A DNA stretch of 64,000 nt from Micromonospora sp. CB01531. Its GTDB lineage: Bacteria > Actinomycetota > Actinomycetes > Mycobacteriales > Micromonosporaceae. Under the pieces are notes generated by a model, which was given only the letters and a program-made list of their open reading frames with translations, made no database searches and was not told the DNA's origin. The position numbers and the translations under genes are program-made. Where the stretch lies: contig NZ_LWLS01000061.1 in NCBI RefSeq assembly GCF_001905095.1, positions 336,103-400,102 of the forward strand, read 5' to 3'. Of the stretch, positions 38,087 to 48,113 are shown one piece after another; position 1 is the stretch's first letter, and each line of letters starts with the position of its first letter.

Positions 38087-38920
38087 TCAGCCCTCGGCGA
38101 CCGGGACCCGGAGCCGGCGGGTGAGATCGGCGCGGCGGGCGTACTCGGCGGGGTCGTCCGGATAGCCGACGGCGACCAGGGTCAGTCCGTGCGCCGGGGC
38201 CACGGTCACCTCGCTGGACCGTTCCCGCCGGCTCAGCAGGCTGGCCGGCCACTCCACCGGCCGGCGGCCGTCCCCGGCGACCAGCATGGCGCCGACCAGG
38301 CTACGCACCATCGCCTGGCAGAACGCGTCGGCCTGCACCGTGGCGACCAGGATCCCGTCCGGGTCGCGCCGCCAGTCCAGCCGGGTCACCTCGCGCAGCG
38401 TGGTGGCGTTCTCCTTGCGCCGGCAGTACGCGGCGAAGTCGTGCTCCCCCACCAGGCCGCCGGCGGCGGCGTTCAGCGCCGCCAGGTCCAGCGGCTTCGG
38501 CCAGGCGAGGGTGTCGGTGCGGCGCAACGGCTCGGCACCCCACGGAGCGTCGGTGACGCGGTACTCGTAGCGGCGGAAGGTGGCCGAGAAGCGGGCGTCG
38601 AAGTCGGCCGGAACCTCGGTCATGGCGCGTACCCGCACGTCGGGCGGGAGCAGCCGGGCCAGGCGGCGCAGCAGGCCCCCCTCGTGCTGCCGCCACCCGG
38701 CGGTCGGCAGGTCGAGGTGGCAGACCTGCCCGGTGGCGTGCACGCCGGCGTCGGTGCGGCCGGCCACGGTCAACCCGGTCGCGGTGCCCGCACCGAGGAT
38801 CAGGTCCAGCGTCTCGACCAGCACCCCGGCGACGGTGCGCCGGGTGGGCTGGGCGGCCCAGCCGGAGAAGCCGGTGCCGTCGTACGAGACGTCCAGCCGC
38901 AGCCGGGTCCGCTCGTCCAC
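38087..38920 (-). CDS. truA: tRNA pseudouridine(38-40) synthase TruA
   Basis: 277 residues; catalytic Asp57 in GRTDAGVHA, plus SYDGTGFSGW and AFCQAMVRSLVGAML. Modifies the anticodon stem of tRNAs. GTG at 38920 with GGGAGG six bases upstream. Sits after rplQ at the end of the alpha operon, the usual position in actinobacteria, behind a strong hairpin. Confidence 0.96.
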   Translation of the reverse strand: MDERTRLRLDVSYDGTGFSGWAAQPTRRTVAGVLVETLDLILGAGTATGLTVAGRTDAGVHATGQVCHLDLPTAGWRQHEGGLLRRLARLLPPDVRVRAMTEVPADFDARFSATFRRYEYRVTDAPWGAEPLRRTDTLAWPKPLDLAALNAAAGGLVGEHDFAAYCRRKENATTLREVTRLDWRRDPDGILVATVQADAFCQAMVRSLVGAMLVAGDGRRPVEWPASLLSRRERSSEVTVAPAHGLTLVAVGYPDDPAEYARRADLTRRLRVPVAEG

Positions 38921-38941
38921 CTCGTACCTCCCGTTGACGGC

Positions 38942-38980
38942 GTCGGGCCCGGCACCCCACGAGGGGATGCCGGGCCCGAC
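38942..38980 (-). terminator. Terminator/attenuator after rplQ
   Basis: Near-perfect hairpin (GTCGGGCCCGGC...GCCGGGCCCGAC with CCCC/GGGG inner arms, loop ACGA) between rplQ and truA. Confidence 0.75.
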
Positions 38981-38994
38981 GATGCTGCCTCTGC

Positions 38995-39549
38995 TCAGGC
39001 CTTGTTCTCGCTGGCCTCGTCGCTGTCCTCGCGGGCGGCGGCGGTGTCACCGGAGACGTGCACCGGCGGCTCGGAGTCCTGGTCGGCCGGGGCCGCCGGG
39101 GTCTCCTCGGCCGGGGCCAGGGCCTCGACCTTGTCCTGCTGCGCGGCCTTGCGGGCGGCGGTCTTCTTGTTCGCCTTCGGCTCGGCGACCTGAAGCTCCT
39201 CCACCAGCTCGATGATCGCCATCGGAGCGGCGTCACCCTTGCGCGGGCCGGTCTTCACGATCCGGGTGTAGCCACCGTTGCGGTTGGCGTACCGGGGCGC
39301 GATCTGGTCGAACAGGGTGTAGACCACGTCCTTGTCCTTGACGACGGCCAGCACCCGCCGACGCGAGGCGAGGTCGCCCCGCTTGGCCTTGGTGATCAGC
39401 TGCTCGGCCAGCGGACGCAGCCGCCGGGCCTTCGTCTCGGTGGTCTGGATCTTGCCGTGCTGGAACAGCGAGGTGGCCAGGTTGGCCAGCATCAGCCGCT
39501 CGTGCGCGGGGCTGCCGCCGAGGCGGGGGCCCTTGGTGGGCGTGGGCAT
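38995..39549 (-). CDS. rplQ: 50S ribosomal protein L17
   Basis: 184 residues. Residues 1-~118 are the conserved L17 core near the exit tunnel ([29 protein letters not shown] spans the start); the remaining ~65 are an acidic Ala/Glu-rich actinobacterial extension. ATG at 39549 with GAGGAG upstream. Last ribosomal gene of the alpha operon. Confidence 0.97.
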   Translation of the reverse strand: MPTPTKGPRLGGSPAHERLMLANLATSLFQHGKIQTTETKARRLRPLAEQLITKAKRGDLASRRRVLAVVKDKDVVYTLFDQIAPRYANRNGGYTRIVKTGPRKGDAAPMAIIELVEELQVAEPKANKKTAARKAAQQDKVEALAPAEETPAAPADQDSEPPVHVSGDTAAAREDSDEASENKA

Positions 39550-39583
39550 TGTTGGTGCTCCTCAGATGTGGCGGCAGCCGGAC

Positions 39584-40606
39584 TTAGAGCTGCTCGGTCT
39601 CGCGGTAGTCGTCGGTGTCGTAGTCGGCTTCGCCGAAGGCGTCCACGACGTGCGCCGGGTCGAAGTTCGGGGCGGAGTCCTTCAGCCCCAGGCCCATCCC
39701 GGCGAGCTTCATCTTGACCTCGTCGATCGACTTCTGACCGAAGTTCCGGATGTCGAGGAGGTCCGCCTCGGTACGCCCGATCAGCTCACCAACGGAGTTG
39801 ATGCCCTCGCGCTTGAGGCAGTTGTAGGAGCGGACGGTGAGGTCCAGCTCCTCGATCGGCAGAGCCAGGTCCGCCGCCAGCTGGGCGTCCTGCGGGGACG
39901 GCCCGATGTCGATGCCCTCGGCGGTCTCGTCCAGCTCCCGGGCCAGCCCGAACAGCTCCACCAGCGTCGAGCCGGCCGAGGCCAGCGCGGTACGCGGGCC
40001 CATCGACGGCTTGGTCTCGACGTCGATGATCAGCCGGTCGAAGTCGGTCCGCTGCTCGACACGGGTCGCCTCGACGCGGTAGGTCACCTTGAGCACCGGC
40101 GAGTAGATCGAGTCGACCGGGATCCGGCCGATCTCCGCGCCCGCCTGCTTGTTCTGCGCCGCCGTGACGTAGCCCCGACCCCGCTCGACGGTCAGCTCCA
40201 TGTCGAGCCGGCCCTTGCCGTTCAGGGTGGCGAGCTTCAGGTCCGGGTTGTGCACGGAGACACCGGCCGGGGGCTGGATGTCACCGGCGGTCACGTCGCC
40301 CGGGCCCTGCTTGCGCAGGTACATGCTGACCGGCTCGTCGTGCTCGGAGCTGACGCAGAGCTCCTTGATGTTCATGACGAGCTCGACCACGTCCTCCTTG
40401 ACCCCGGGGATCGTGGTGAACTCGTGCAGCACGCCGTCGATCTTGATCGAGGTGACGGCCGCACCCGGGATGGACGACAGCAGCGTACGCCGCAGCGAGT
40501 TGCCCAGGGTGTAGCCGAAGCCCGGCTCCAGCGGCTCGATGGTGAACCGGGACCGGGTCTCGTTGATCGACTCCTCGGAGAGGGTCGGTCGCTGACTGAT
40601 GAGCAT
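39584..40606 (-). CDS. rpoA: RNA polymerase alpha subunit
   Basis: 340 residues: dimerising N-terminal domain ([21 protein letters not shown]), linker and C-terminal DNA-binding domain ([20 protein letters not shown]). Acidic tail. ATG at 40606 with a GAAGAG purine tract. Separated from rpsD by a strong hairpin. Confidence 0.98.
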   Translation of the reverse strand: MLISQRPTLSEESINETRSRFTIEPLEPGFGYTLGNSLRRTLLSSIPGAAVTSIKIDGVLHEFTTIPGVKEDVVELVMNIKELCVSSEHDEPVSMYLRKQGPGDVTAGDIQPPAGVSVHNPDLKLATLNGKGRLDMELTVERGRGYVTAAQNKQAGAEIGRIPVDSIYSPVLKVTYRVEATRVEQRTDFDRLIIDVETKPSMGPRTALASAGSTLVELFGLARELDETAEGIDIGPSPQDAQLAADLALPIEELDLTVRSYNCLKREGINSVGELIGRTEADLLDIRNFGQKSIDEVKMKLAGMGLGLKDSAPNFDPAHVVDAFGEADYDTDDYRETEQL

Positions 40607-40663
40607 CTTTTCTCTTCTCTTCCGGGGCGCCCGCCATATGACGCCCACGACACAAACTGTTCC

Positions 40664-40693
40664 GGTGGCCCGCCCCCGATGGGGCGGGCCACC
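40664..40693 (-). terminator. Perfect hairpin between rpsD and rpoA
   Basis: 13-bp perfect stem GGTGGCCCGCCCC/GGGGCGGGCCACC with a four-base loop, inside the alpha operon 12 bases past rpsD. It may attenuate or process the transcript; a hidden rpoA promoter could lie in the remaining 57 bases. Confidence 0.6.
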
Positions 40694-40704
40694 GCAACGA
40701 GCCC

Positions 40705-41331
40705 TTACTTCGAGTAGAGCTCGACGATCAGCTGCTCCTGGACCTGGGTGTCGATCACCTGGCGAGCCGGGAGCGAGTGCACGAGGATCTTCAGCTGGCT
40801 CGGGATGGCCTCCAGCCACGCCGGGACGGTCCGCGAGCCGGCCTCACCCTGCGCCACCAGGAACGGGGTGAGCTCCTTGCTCTTCGCACGCACCTCGACG
40901 ATGTCGTGCTCCTTGACCCGGTAGGACGGGATGTCGACCTTCTTGCCGTTCACCGTGAAGTGACCGTGCTTGACCAGCTGACGGGCCATGTCCCGGGACT
41001 TGGCGTAGCCGGCCCGGTAGACCACGTTGTCCAGCCGCGACTCGAGGATCTGCAGGAGGACCTCACCGGTCTTGGCCTGCTTGCCCACGGCCTCCTCGTA
41101 GTAACCGCGGAACTGCTTCTCCAGCACGCCGTAGACCCGGCGAGCCTTCTGCTTCTCACGGAGCTGGAGCAGGTACTCCGTCTCCTTGGTGCGGCCGCGG
41201 CCGTGCTGCCCGGGCGGGAACGGCCGGGACTCGAACGGGCACTTCGGGCCATCGCACTTGCTGCCCTTGAGGAACAGCTTCATCTTCTCCCGCCGGCAAC
41301 GGCGGCAGTCAGCACCGGTGTAACGAGCCAT
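40705..41331 (-). CDS. rpsD: 30S ribosomal protein S4
   Basis: 208 residues, primary 16S rRNA binder. Zinc-type (C+) N-terminus with four cysteines (C9, C12, C26, C31). S4 RNA-binding domain [30 protein letters not shown]. Confidence 0.98.
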   Translation of the reverse strand: MARYTGADCRRCRREKMKLFLKGSKCDGPKCPFESRPFPPGQHGRGRTKETEYLLQLREKQKARRVYGVLEKQFRGYYEEAVGKQAKTGEVLLQILESRLDNVVYRAGYAKSRDMARQLVKHGHFTVNGKKVDIPSYRVKEHDIVEVRAKSKELTPFLVAQGEAGSRTVPAWLEAIPSQLKILVHSLPARQVIDTQVQEQLIVELYSK

Positions 41332-41345
41332 CTCTCTCTAACCTC

Positions 41346-41753
41346 TCAGACCCGGCGACGCTTCGGCGGACGGCATCCGTTGTGCGGCTGCGGGGTGACG
41401 TCGGAGATCTGACCGACCTCGAGGCCCACGGCCTGCAGCGAGCGGATGGCGGTCTCCCGGCCGGAGCCGGGGCCCTTGACGAACACGTCGACCTTGCGCA
41501 TGCCGTGCTCCATGGCCCGACGCGCGGCGGCCTCGGCGGCCAGCTGCGCGGCGAACGGGGTCGACTTGCGCGAGCCCTTGAAGCCGACCTGGCCCGCGGA
41601 AGCCCAGGAGATGACCGCACCGGTCGGGTCCGTGATGGACACGATGGTGTTGTTGAAGGTGCTCTTGATGTGCGCCTGCCCGTGGGCGACGTTCTTGCGT
41701 TCCTTGCGCCGGACCTTCTTGACTGCGGCTCCGGCACGAGCCTTCGGTGGCAT
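41346..41753 (-). CDS. rpsK: 30S ribosomal protein S11
   Basis: 135 residues; conserved [19 protein letters not shown] and the basic end [13 protein letters not shown]. Platform of the small subunit. ATG start; 18 bases from rpsM. Confidence 0.98.
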
Positions 41754-41771
41754 AAGTCTGTGCGCTCCTAG

Positions 41772-42152
41772 TTACTTCTTGCCGGGCTTCTTCTTGCCGG
41801 CGACGGTCCGCTTCGGGCCCTTCCGGGTCCGCGCGTTGGTCTTGGTCCGCTGGCCACGCACGGGCAGGCCCCGGCGGTGCCGGATGCCCTCGTAGCAGCC
41901 GATCTCGACCTTGCGGCGGATGTCAGCGGCGACCTCGCGGCGCAGGTCACCTTCAACCTTGTAGTTGCCCTCGATGTGATTACGGAGCTGGACCAGCTCC
42001 TCATCCGTGAGGTCCCGAGCGCGCTTGTCCGGCGAGATGCCGGTGGCGGCCAGCGTCTCCAGGGCGCGGGTACGGCCGACCCCGAAGATGTAGGTGAGCG
42101 CGATCTCCATCCGCTTCTCGCGGGGGAGGTCCACGCCGACTAGACGTGCCAT
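41772..42152 (-). CDS. rpsM: 30S ribosomal protein S13
   Basis: 126 residues beginning [14 protein letters not shown], with [11 protein letters not shown] and the [22 protein letters not shown] tail that contacts the P-site tRNA. ATG at 42152 with GAGGAG 11 bases upstream; longer in-frame sequence is not conserved. Confidence 0.98.
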   Translation of the reverse strand: MARLVGVDLPREKRMEIALTYIFGVGRTRALETLAATGISPDKRARDLTDEELVQLRNHIEGNYKVEGDLRREVAADIRRKVEIGCYEGIRHRRGLPVRGQRTKTNARTRKGPKRTVAGKKKPGKK

Positions 42153-42415
42153 GTGCGGGCGTACTCCTCGTGATGTTGTGGCGGAGGTGTGGACCCGTCC
42201 CACCCCGCTACCGGCCGTCCCTGTCCTTCCGGCGTCACGCGCCGGCGACCGGGATCGGTCGCTGCCCGAGCGGGCCCCGGCCTCCGACCGGGGGTCGACC
42301 ACGAGGGGGTACGCGCTGCGTACCGCTCGCGGCTGGGACGAGCTGGTGATGTGTTTGTCGGGATCTGCCACCCGGGCCTGTTCCGCCGCCGCTCGTCACG
42401 GTCGGCGGGAACGGC
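42153..42415 (-). other. 263-base spacer between rpmJ and rpsM
   Basis: No gene. Contains one short inverted repeat GGTACGC/GCGTACC (42308-42324) and GC-rich sequence. The gap is larger than is normal inside this operon and may hold a secondary promoter for rpsM-rplQ, which I cannot define. Confidence 0.4.
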
Positions 42416-42529
42416 TCAGCCCTGGCGCTGCTTGTGGCGCGGGTCCTGGCAGATGACCATGACCCGGCCGTGCCGGCGGATCACCCGGCACTTGTTGCAG
42501 ATCCTCTTGACGCTCGGCTTGACCTTCAC
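42416..42529 (-). CDS. rpmJ: 50S ribosomal protein L36
   Basis: 37 residues ([20 protein letters not shown]...), zinc-type with C11, C14, C27 and H32. GTG at 42529 with AAGG six bases upstream. Confidence 0.96.
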   Translation of the reverse strand: MKVKPSVKRICNKCRVIRRHGRVMVICQDPRHKQRQG

Positions 42530-42622
42530 GGTTGCCTTACTTCCCATCTGGCCCGGAGACGCGACGGTGCGCGACGCCGGACGTCGAAGACGGACACGGG
42601 GACTTCCCGGCCGTCGTCAGGC

Positions 42623-42844
42623 TTACTTGTAGCGGTAGACGATGCGCCCGCGGGTCAGGTCGTACGGCGAGAGTTCGACGACGACCCGGTCCTCCGGCAG
42701 GATGCGGATGTAGTGCTGCCGCATCTTGCCGCTGATGTGAGCCAGCACCTTGTGGCCGTTCGCGAGCTCCACGCGGAACATGGCGTTCGGCAGGGGCTCG
42801 ATGACCCGACCCTCGATCTCGATGGCTCCGTCTTTTTTCGGCAT
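42623..42844 (-). CDS. infA: Translation initiation factor IF-1
   Basis: 73 residues, OB fold ([20 protein letters not shown] ... [22 protein letters not shown]). Blocks the A site during initiation. ATG at 42844 with GGAGGAC directly upstream. First gene of infA-rpmJ-rpsM-rpsK-rpsD-rpoA-rplQ. Confidence 0.98.
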   Translation of the reverse strand: MPKKDGAIEIEGRVIEPLPNAMFRVELANGHKVLAHISGKMRQHYIRILPEDRVVVELSPYDLTRGRIVYRYK

Positions 42845-43167
42845 GTCCTCCGCTGTCCTGACGTCGGTTGCTCCGGACGGCCCACAACGTCTTACACGGG
42901 TGAACTGACCAAGATCAGGAAACCCGCGCCAGCCGCGGCTCCAGCTCCCACCGAAGCGCTGGGTGGGCATGCCGGAGTGGACGCTGTGCGCCGATCAGAA
43001 AGTGTACGCCCGCCTGCGCGCCGTCGCCAAACCGGCCACGCATCCGGCCACCCGACGGAGGAATTCCGTCGAGCCCCCGGCAAGCTGCTGTGGCACCGGC
43101 CACAGGATGCCGAGCGGCCTCCGGTGCCACGGGTTCCTGGGCAACCTGGCCGCCGCAAGGGCCGCCG
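42845..43167 (-). other. Intergenic region upstream of infA
   Basis: 323 bases with no gene. It must hold the infA promoter; a weak TAAGAC box near 42890 is the only candidate I see. The rest is GC-rich without a clear terminator. Confidence 0.3.
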
Positions 43168-43713
43168 CTACCGGTCCTCCCCCTCGCCCACCCGCCGCCG
43201 AGCCTCCCGGCGGGCCCGGCGCCGCTCCCGGCGCTCCGCCTCGCGCCGTGGCTCGCCGGTGGCCAGGCCACCCGCCGTACGCATCAGCAGCACGGCACCC
43301 CACGGGACGAGCGGATAGGCCGGCCAGTAGAAGACCAGCTCCCTCGCGCCGAGGCAGGAGAGCAGCCAGATCGCGGTCAGGATTCCCGCCACCCGCAGCC
43401 AGGGCAGCCACGCCTGGATCAGCCAGCGGGTCGAGTTGGGGGCCGGCACCGCCACCGGCGCCTCCTCGGGCACCTGGGCAGGCTCGGGGCCGCGCTGCAC
43501 CGGCGCCACGGCCGACCGCTCTGCCGGCGCGGGCCCCGGCAGGTCCGCCAGCACCTCGTCGAGCTCGCCGTACGTCTTCGCACCATAGGCACGGCCCAGT
43601 CGCTCGTCGTACTCGTGCAGGTTGAGCCGGCCCTCCTCCAGGGCCACCCGGAGCCGCTCCGCCGTCGCCTGCCGGTCGGCGTCGGCCGCCCGCATCTCCT
43701 CCCGCCCTTCCAT
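43168..43713 (-). CDS. DUF1707 membrane protein
   Basis: 181 residues. N-terminal DUF1707 domain (MRAADADRQATAERLRVALEEGRLNLHEYDERLGRAYGAKTYGELDEVL spans ~7-55), proline-rich linker, and two hydrophobic segments (~105-125 and ~130-150), then an Arg-rich tail. DUF1707 is an actinobacterial domain of unknown function, often SHOCT-like. I chose the ATG at 43713; another at 43694 is preceded by GGGAGGAG with no spacer. Confidence 0.82.
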   Translation of the reverse strand: MEGREEMRAADADRQATAERLRVALEEGRLNLHEYDERLGRAYGAKTYGELDEVLADLPGPAPAERSAVAPVQRGPEPAQVPEEAPVAVPAPNSTRWLIQAWLPWLRVAGILTAIWLLSCLGARELVFYWPAYPLVPWGAVLLMRTAGGLATGEPRREAERRERRRARREARRRVGEGEDR

Positions 43714-43960
43714 GACCGCAAGCATGCCACCGACGCGCCAACCTGCCGGTACCGCCAGCTTCGAACGACCGAGTTGGCCCGCCACGAACACGACGCGGCG
43801 GTCCGATCGGGGAGGAGTCCCCAGTCGTCGCCGTACGAACCTGATGACGCAAACGGATCGCGCTGGTTCGACTGCGCACTCGAAGTCTCGCGGGTCACAG
43901 CCTCCTCCCGCCCGGTCGGGCCGAGGCGCCGCCCCCTGGCCGCCCGCCGACGTCGCCATC

Positions 43961-44101
43961 ACCGCCGCCCCTGGGCACGCCACCCGCACAGCCGCCCCTC
44001 CGATGTCACCGCCGCCCCTGGGCACGCCACCCGCGCAGCCGCCCCTCCGATGTCACCGCCGCCCCTGGGCGCACCGCCCGCACAGCCGCCTCTCCGACGT
44101 C
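43961..44101. repeat. Three tandem copies of a 47-base unit
   Basis: Copies at 43961-44007, 44008-44054 and 44055-44101; the first two are almost identical and the third diverged. The same GACGTCGCCATC flanks both sides. The surrounding 615-base gap between map and the DUF1707 gene (43714-44328) has no convincing gene. Confidence 0.85.
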
Positions 44102-44125
44102 GCCATCACCGTTTCACCGGGCGCC

Positions 44126-44161
44126 GAATCGTTTACGACATCAAGTTCGTAGCGACCCGCA
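44126..44161. repeat. Dispersed dyad sequence, copy 2
   Basis: Contains ATCGTTTACGAC then ATCA; 26 of 36 positions agree with 34320-34355. Lies in the gene-free stretch between map and the DUF1707 gene. Confidence 0.4.
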
Positions 44162-44261
44162 TGGCATACCTCGGTCCGCGCTGAGGCTCGCCGACCACGG
44201 TCAACGGGCGCTGGCGGCGTCGCGACTGTCGGCCGGCGCGCCACCGGATTTCGCCTGGGCC

Positions 44262-44315
44262 GGGATCGGCCGCCGGGCACGACGGGCTGGGATCGGCCGC
44301 CGAGCACGACGGGCC
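44262..44315. repeat. Tandem duplication of a 27-base unit
   Basis: Two near-identical copies beginning GGGATCGGCCGCCG (44262-44288 and 44289-44315), 14 bases past the map stop. Noncoding. Confidence 0.7.
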
Positions 44316-44328
44316 GGGCGCGGGCCGG

Positions 44329-45180
44329 TCAGACGGCCGGGGAGCCCGCCGGCTGGCGGGCGGTGACCAGGTCGCCGAGCCGGGCCCGGCCGCCGTCCTC
44401 CGCGGTCAGCACCCACACACCGTCGTTCAGCAGGGCCATGGAGTGCTCGACATGCGCCGCCACGGAGCCGTCCCGGGTCACCACCGTCCAGCCGTCGGCC
44501 TGCTCGACCGTACGCGGCGAGCCCATGGTGATCATCGGTTCGATCGCCAGCGCCATGCCGGGCACCAGCCGGGGGCCCTTGCCGGGGCGCCCGTGGTTGA
44601 GCACGTGCGGGTCCTGGTGCATCTCGGTGCCGATGCCGTGCCCGCCGTACCCGTCGACGATGCCGTAGCGGCCGGCCTTGCGGACCGCGTGCTCCACCGC
44701 GTGAGAGATGTCGGTGAGCCGGCCCTTCCCGCCGGCGGCGCCCCGGGCGGCGGCGGCGATCCCGGCCCACATCGCGTCCTCGGCCACGGCGGCCATCTTC
44801 AGCAGGGCCGGGTCGGCCTCGCCGACGCCGACGGTGATCGCGGCGTCGCCGTGCCACCCGTTGAGCACCGCGCCGCAGTCGATCGAGATCAGGTCACCCT
44901 CGCGGAGCACCTGCTTGGACGACGGGATGGCGTGCACCACCTGCTCGTTGACCGAGGAGCAGATCGACGCCGGGTAGCCGTGGTAGCCCTTGAACGACGG
45001 AACGGCACCGGCCTCCCGGATGGTGGCCTCGGCGATCGCGTCCAGGTCGGCCGTGCTCACACCGGGGGCAACCGCCTCCCGCATCCGACGCAGCGCGCGG
45101 GCCACCACCAGACCGGCGGCCCGCATCATCTCGATCTGGTCGGGGGTCTTCAGCTGGATGTCCAGCTGGGGACGACGCAT
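44329..45180 (-). CDS. map: Methionine aminopeptidase, type I
   Basis: 283 residues. Metal and catalytic residues visible: His in FKGYHGYPAS, Asp in ISIDCG and GWHGDAAI, His in GGHGIGTEMHQDP, Glu in AIEPMI and VEHSM. Removes initiator methionine. ATG at 45180 with AAAGG ten bases upstream. Follows adk by 89 bases. Confidence 0.96.
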   Translation of the reverse strand: MRRPQLDIQLKTPDQIEMMRAAGLVVARALRRMREAVAPGVSTADLDAIAEATIREAGAVPSFKGYHGYPASICSSVNEQVVHAIPSSKQVLREGDLISIDCGAVLNGWHGDAAITVGVGEADPALLKMAAVAEDAMWAGIAAAARGAAGGKGRLTDISHAVEHAVRKAGRYGIVDGYGGHGIGTEMHQDPHVLNHGRPGKGPRLVPGMALAIEPMITMGSPRTVEQADGWTVVTRDGSVAAHVEHSMALLNDGVWVLTAEDGGRARLGDLVTARQPAGSPAV

Positions 45181-45269
45181 GGAGGCGTTACCTTTCGTTG
45201 CGCGGAACAGCGGGGCACGCCGCACGTACCCCGCTGTTCGCACTCTATCCGCCGGAGGCCGGCGGGACG

Positions 45270-45923
45270 TCAGCCGCCGTAGGAACGGAGGGCGTCGATG
45301 GCGCGGACGGTGACGTCCTCCACCGGCCCGGTCGCGTCGATACCGACGAGCTTGCCCTGGGCGCCGTAGTAGTCGACCAGCGGCGCGGTCTTCTCGGCGT
45401 ACTCCCGGAGCCGGGCGGCGATGGTCTCTGGCTTGTCGTCGTCCCGCTGGAACAGCTCGGCGCCGCAGCGGTCGCAGATCCCCTCGCGGGTGGTGGCGTC
45501 GAACTCGACGTGCCAGATCTTGCCGCAGCCCCGGCAGGTACGCCGGCCGGACAGCCGCCGGATCACCTCGTCGTCGTCGACGACCAGTTCCAGCACCAGG
45601 TCCAGCGCGGTGCCGAGGTCGGCGAGGAGCTTGTCCAGCGCGGCGGCCTGCGGGGTGGTACGGGGGAAGCCGTCGAGCAGGAAGCCCTCACTGGCGTCCG
45701 GCTCGGCGAGCCGGTCCCGCACCATGTTGATGGTGACCTCGTCCGGGACCAGCTTGCCGGCGTCCATGTATCGCTTGGCCTCGACGCCGAGCGGGGTGCC
45801 CTGGGAGACGTTCGCCCGGAAGATGTCCCCGGTCGAGATCTTCGGCACCGACAGGTGAGCGGCGATGAACTCCGCCTGTGTGCCCTTGCCCGCGCCCGGC
45901 GGGCCAACCAGAACGAGTCGCAT
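45270..45923 (-). CDS. adk: Adenylate kinase
   Basis: 217 residues; P-loop [16 protein letters not shown], and a zinc-type lid with four cysteines (CRGCGKIWH ... CDRCG). ATG at 45923 directly follows the secY stop (TAGATG). Confidence 0.97.
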   Translation of the reverse strand: MRLVLVGPPGAGKGTQAEFIAAHLSVPKISTGDIFRANVSQGTPLGVEAKRYMDAGKLVPDEVTINMVRDRLAEPDASEGFLLDGFPRTTPQAAALDKLLADLGTALDLVLELVVDDDEVIRRLSGRRTCRGCGKIWHVEFDATTREGICDRCGAELFQRDDDKPETIAARLREYAEKTAPLVDYYGAQGKLVGIDATGPVEDVTVRAIDALRSYGG

Positions 45924-47252
45924 CTACCGCAGGAACCCTTCGTAGTTCCGCTGCATGAGTTGGCTCTCGATCTGCTTCACGGTCTCCAGACCGACGCCGA
46001 CCATGATGAGCACAGCGGTGCCGCCGAACGGGAAGTTCTGGAACTGCTGGTTGTCGAGCCAGATGAAGAAGAAGTTCGGCAGGATCGCGATGATGCCCAG
46101 GTAGAGCGCACCCGGCAGGGTGATCCGGCTGAGGATGAAGTCGAGGTACTCGGCGGTCGGCTTGCCGGGGCGGATGCCCGGCACGAAGCCGCCGTACTTC
46201 TTCATGTTGTCCGCGACCTCGGTCGGGTTGAACGTGATCGACACGTAGAAGTACGTGAAGAAGATGATCAGCAAGAAGTAGATCGCGATGTGCTCCGGCG
46301 CGCTCGCCTTCACGATGTGGTTCTGGATCCAGGCCTGGGTCTTGCCCGGGTTGGTCTGGTCGAAGAACTGGAGCGCGAGCGTCGGCAGGTAGAGCAGCGA
46401 CGAGGCGAAGATGACCGGGATGACGCCGGCCTGGTTCACCTTCAGCGGGATGTAGGTGGAGGTACCGCCGTACATCCGCCGGCCGATCATGCGCTTGGCG
46501 TACTGCACCGGGATCCGGCGCTGGGCCTGCTCGATGAAGGTGACCGCGCAGATGACCACCAGCACCAGGGCGATGACGAGGAGGAACATCCCCCAGCCCT
46601 TGGTGGTCTTGATCTTCCAGCCCTCGCTGGGGAGCCGGGCGGCGATCGAGGTGAAGATCAGCACGGACATGCCGTTGCCGACGCCGCGGTCGGTGATCAG
46701 CTCGCCGAGCCACATCACCACACCGGTGCCGGCGGTCATGGTCATCACCAGGATGCCCAGGGTCAGCCAGTCCGGGATGCCGGTGTCCCGGGGGACGATC
46801 GGCCACTGGTCGCAGCGGTTCTGGAAGAGCTGCCCGGAGCGGGCCAGCGCCACGAACGCCGAGGACTGGAGGATACCCAGGCCCAGGGTCAGGTAGCGGG
46901 TGTACTGGGTGATCTTCGCCTGGCCGGCCTGGCCCTCCTTGCGGAGCTGCTCCAACCGCGGGATGACCACGGTCAGCAGCTGCAGGATGATCGACGCGGT
47001 GATGTAGGGCATGATGCCCAGCGCGAAGACCGAGAGCTGCAGCAGCGCGCCACCGCTGAAGAGGTCCAGCAGGTTCAGCACGCCGGTGCCGCCGCCCTGG
47101 ATGGCGTCGAGGCACTTCTGGACGTTGCCGTACGAGACGCCGGGGCTGGGCAGAGTGGCGCCGAGCCGGTAGACCGCGATGATGCCTACTGTGAACAGCA
47201 GCTTCTTGCGCAGGTCAGGCGTACGGAACGCACTGAGAAAGGCGGACAGCAA
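45924..47252 (-). CDS. secY: Protein translocase subunit SecY
   Basis: 442 residues, ten membrane helices, channel of the Sec system (RKKLLFTVGIIAVYRLGATLPSPGV; GIRPGKPTAEYLDFILSRITLPGALYL). TTG start at 47252 with GGAGGAAGAAG upstream. The 235-base gap before it holds the rplO terminator hairpin and a TAGAGT box (47348-47353, minus strand) that may be its own -10. Confidence 0.97.
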   Translation of the reverse strand: MLSAFLSAFRTPDLRKKLLFTVGIIAVYRLGATLPSPGVSYGNVQKCLDAIQGGGTGVLNLLDLFSGGALLQLSVFALGIMPYITASIILQLLTVVIPRLEQLRKEGQAGQAKITQYTRYLTLGLGILQSSAFVALARSGQLFQNRCDQWPIVPRDTGIPDWLTLGILVMTMTAGTGVVMWLGELITDRGVGNGMSVLIFTSIAARLPSEGWKIKTTKGWGMFLLVIALVLVVICAVTFIEQAQRRIPVQYAKRMIGRRMYGGTSTYIPLKVNQAGVIPVIFASSLLYLPTLALQFFDQTNPGKTQAWIQNHIVKASAPEHIAIYFLLIIFFTYFYVSITFNPTEVADNMKKYGGFVPGIRPGKPTAEYLDFILSRITLPGALYLGIIAILPNFFFIWLDNQQFQNFPFGGTAVLIMVGVGLETVKQIESQLMQRNYEGFLR

Positions 47253-47436
47253 CTTCTTCCTCCTGCGCGACGCGGGCCGCCGGTCTGATTCCTGGCGGAT
47301 CCGGGGTGGGTGCCGGGCGAGTGCCCGATATCCATAGCTGGGATGGGACTCTAACAGCCCGATCCCGGTGGGGGCAGATGCGCCCGGCTACATAAAACGA
47401 ATCCGATGTTACCCGGCGCACATTCGCCAGGTAGAC

Positions 47437-47478
47437 CATGGCGCCCGCCCAGTCACGCGGACCTGAGCGGGCGCCATG
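47437..47478 (-). terminator. Terminator after rplO
   Basis: Perfect 12-bp stem CATGGCGCCCGC/GCGGGCGCCATG with an 18-base loop, starting 10 bases past the rplO stop; separates the spc genes from secY-adk-map. Confidence 0.7.
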
Positions 47479-47487
47479 TGTCGTGCC

Positions 47488-47931
47488 TTACAGCTCGGTG
47501 ACCGAGCCACCGGCAGCGGTGATCTTCTCCTTGGCCGACGCGCTGAACGCGTGCGCCGACACCTGGAGGGCCGCACCGCCGAGGTCGCCGGTGCCGAGCA
47601 CCTTGACCGGCTGGCCCTTGCGGACCGCGCCGGCCTCGACCATCTCGACCGGGCCGACCTGGCCGCCGTTCGGGAACAGCTCGGCGAGCCGGTCCAGGTT
47701 GACCACCTGGAAGACGACCTTGAACTTGTTCTTGAAGCCCTTCATCTTCGGCAGGCGCATGTGGATGGGCATCTGCCCACCCTCGAACGCCGGCGAGATG
47801 TTCTTCCGGGCCTTCGAACCCTTGGTACCGCGACCGGCGGTCTTGCCCTTGGAGCCCTCACCGCGACCCACGCGGGTCTTCTCGGTCTTGGCCCCCGGCG
47901 CCGGACGCAGGTGGTGGACCTTGATCGTCAT
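47488..47931 (-). CDS. rplO: 50S ribosomal protein L15
   Basis: 147 residues; [33 protein letters not shown] segment and [12 protein letters not shown]. Late-assembly protein. ATG overlaps the rpmD stop by one base. Confidence 0.97.
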   Translation of the reverse strand: MTIKVHHLRPAPGAKTEKTRVGRGEGSKGKTAGRGTKGSKARKNISPAFEGGQMPIHMRLPKMKGFKNKFKVVFQVVNLDRLAELFPNGGQVGPVEMVEAGAVRKGQPVKVLGTGDLGGAALQVSAHAFSASAKEKITAAGGSVTEL

Positions 47932-48113
47932 TACTCGACCTCCTCGACCTTCACGAGGTGGTTGACCGTGAAGATCATGCCGCGGATCTCCGGCCGGTCC
48001 TCCTTGACCACCACGTCGTTGATCCGCTTGAGACCGAGCGAACGCAGCGAGTCACGCTGGTTCTTCTTGGTCCCGATCTCGGACCGGACCTGGGTGACCT
48101 TCAGGCGCGCCAT
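47931..48113 (-). CDS. rpmD: 50S ribosomal protein L30
   Basis: 60 residues beginning [14 protein letters not shown], with the [14 protein letters not shown] segment. ATG overlaps the rpsE stop by one base (TGATG). Confidence 0.97.
   Translation of the reverse strand: MARLKVTQVRSEIGTKKNQRDSLRSLGLKRINDVVVKEDRPEIRGMIFTVNHLVKVEEVE

Noticed and set aside
43961..44101. CRISPR array
   Set aside because: The 47-base units are directly adjacent with no spacers and there are no cas genes.
43714..44328. A gene in the map-DUF1707 gap
   Set aside because: Open frames here are Arg/Pro-rich, overlap tandem repeats and lack starts with ribosome-binding sites.
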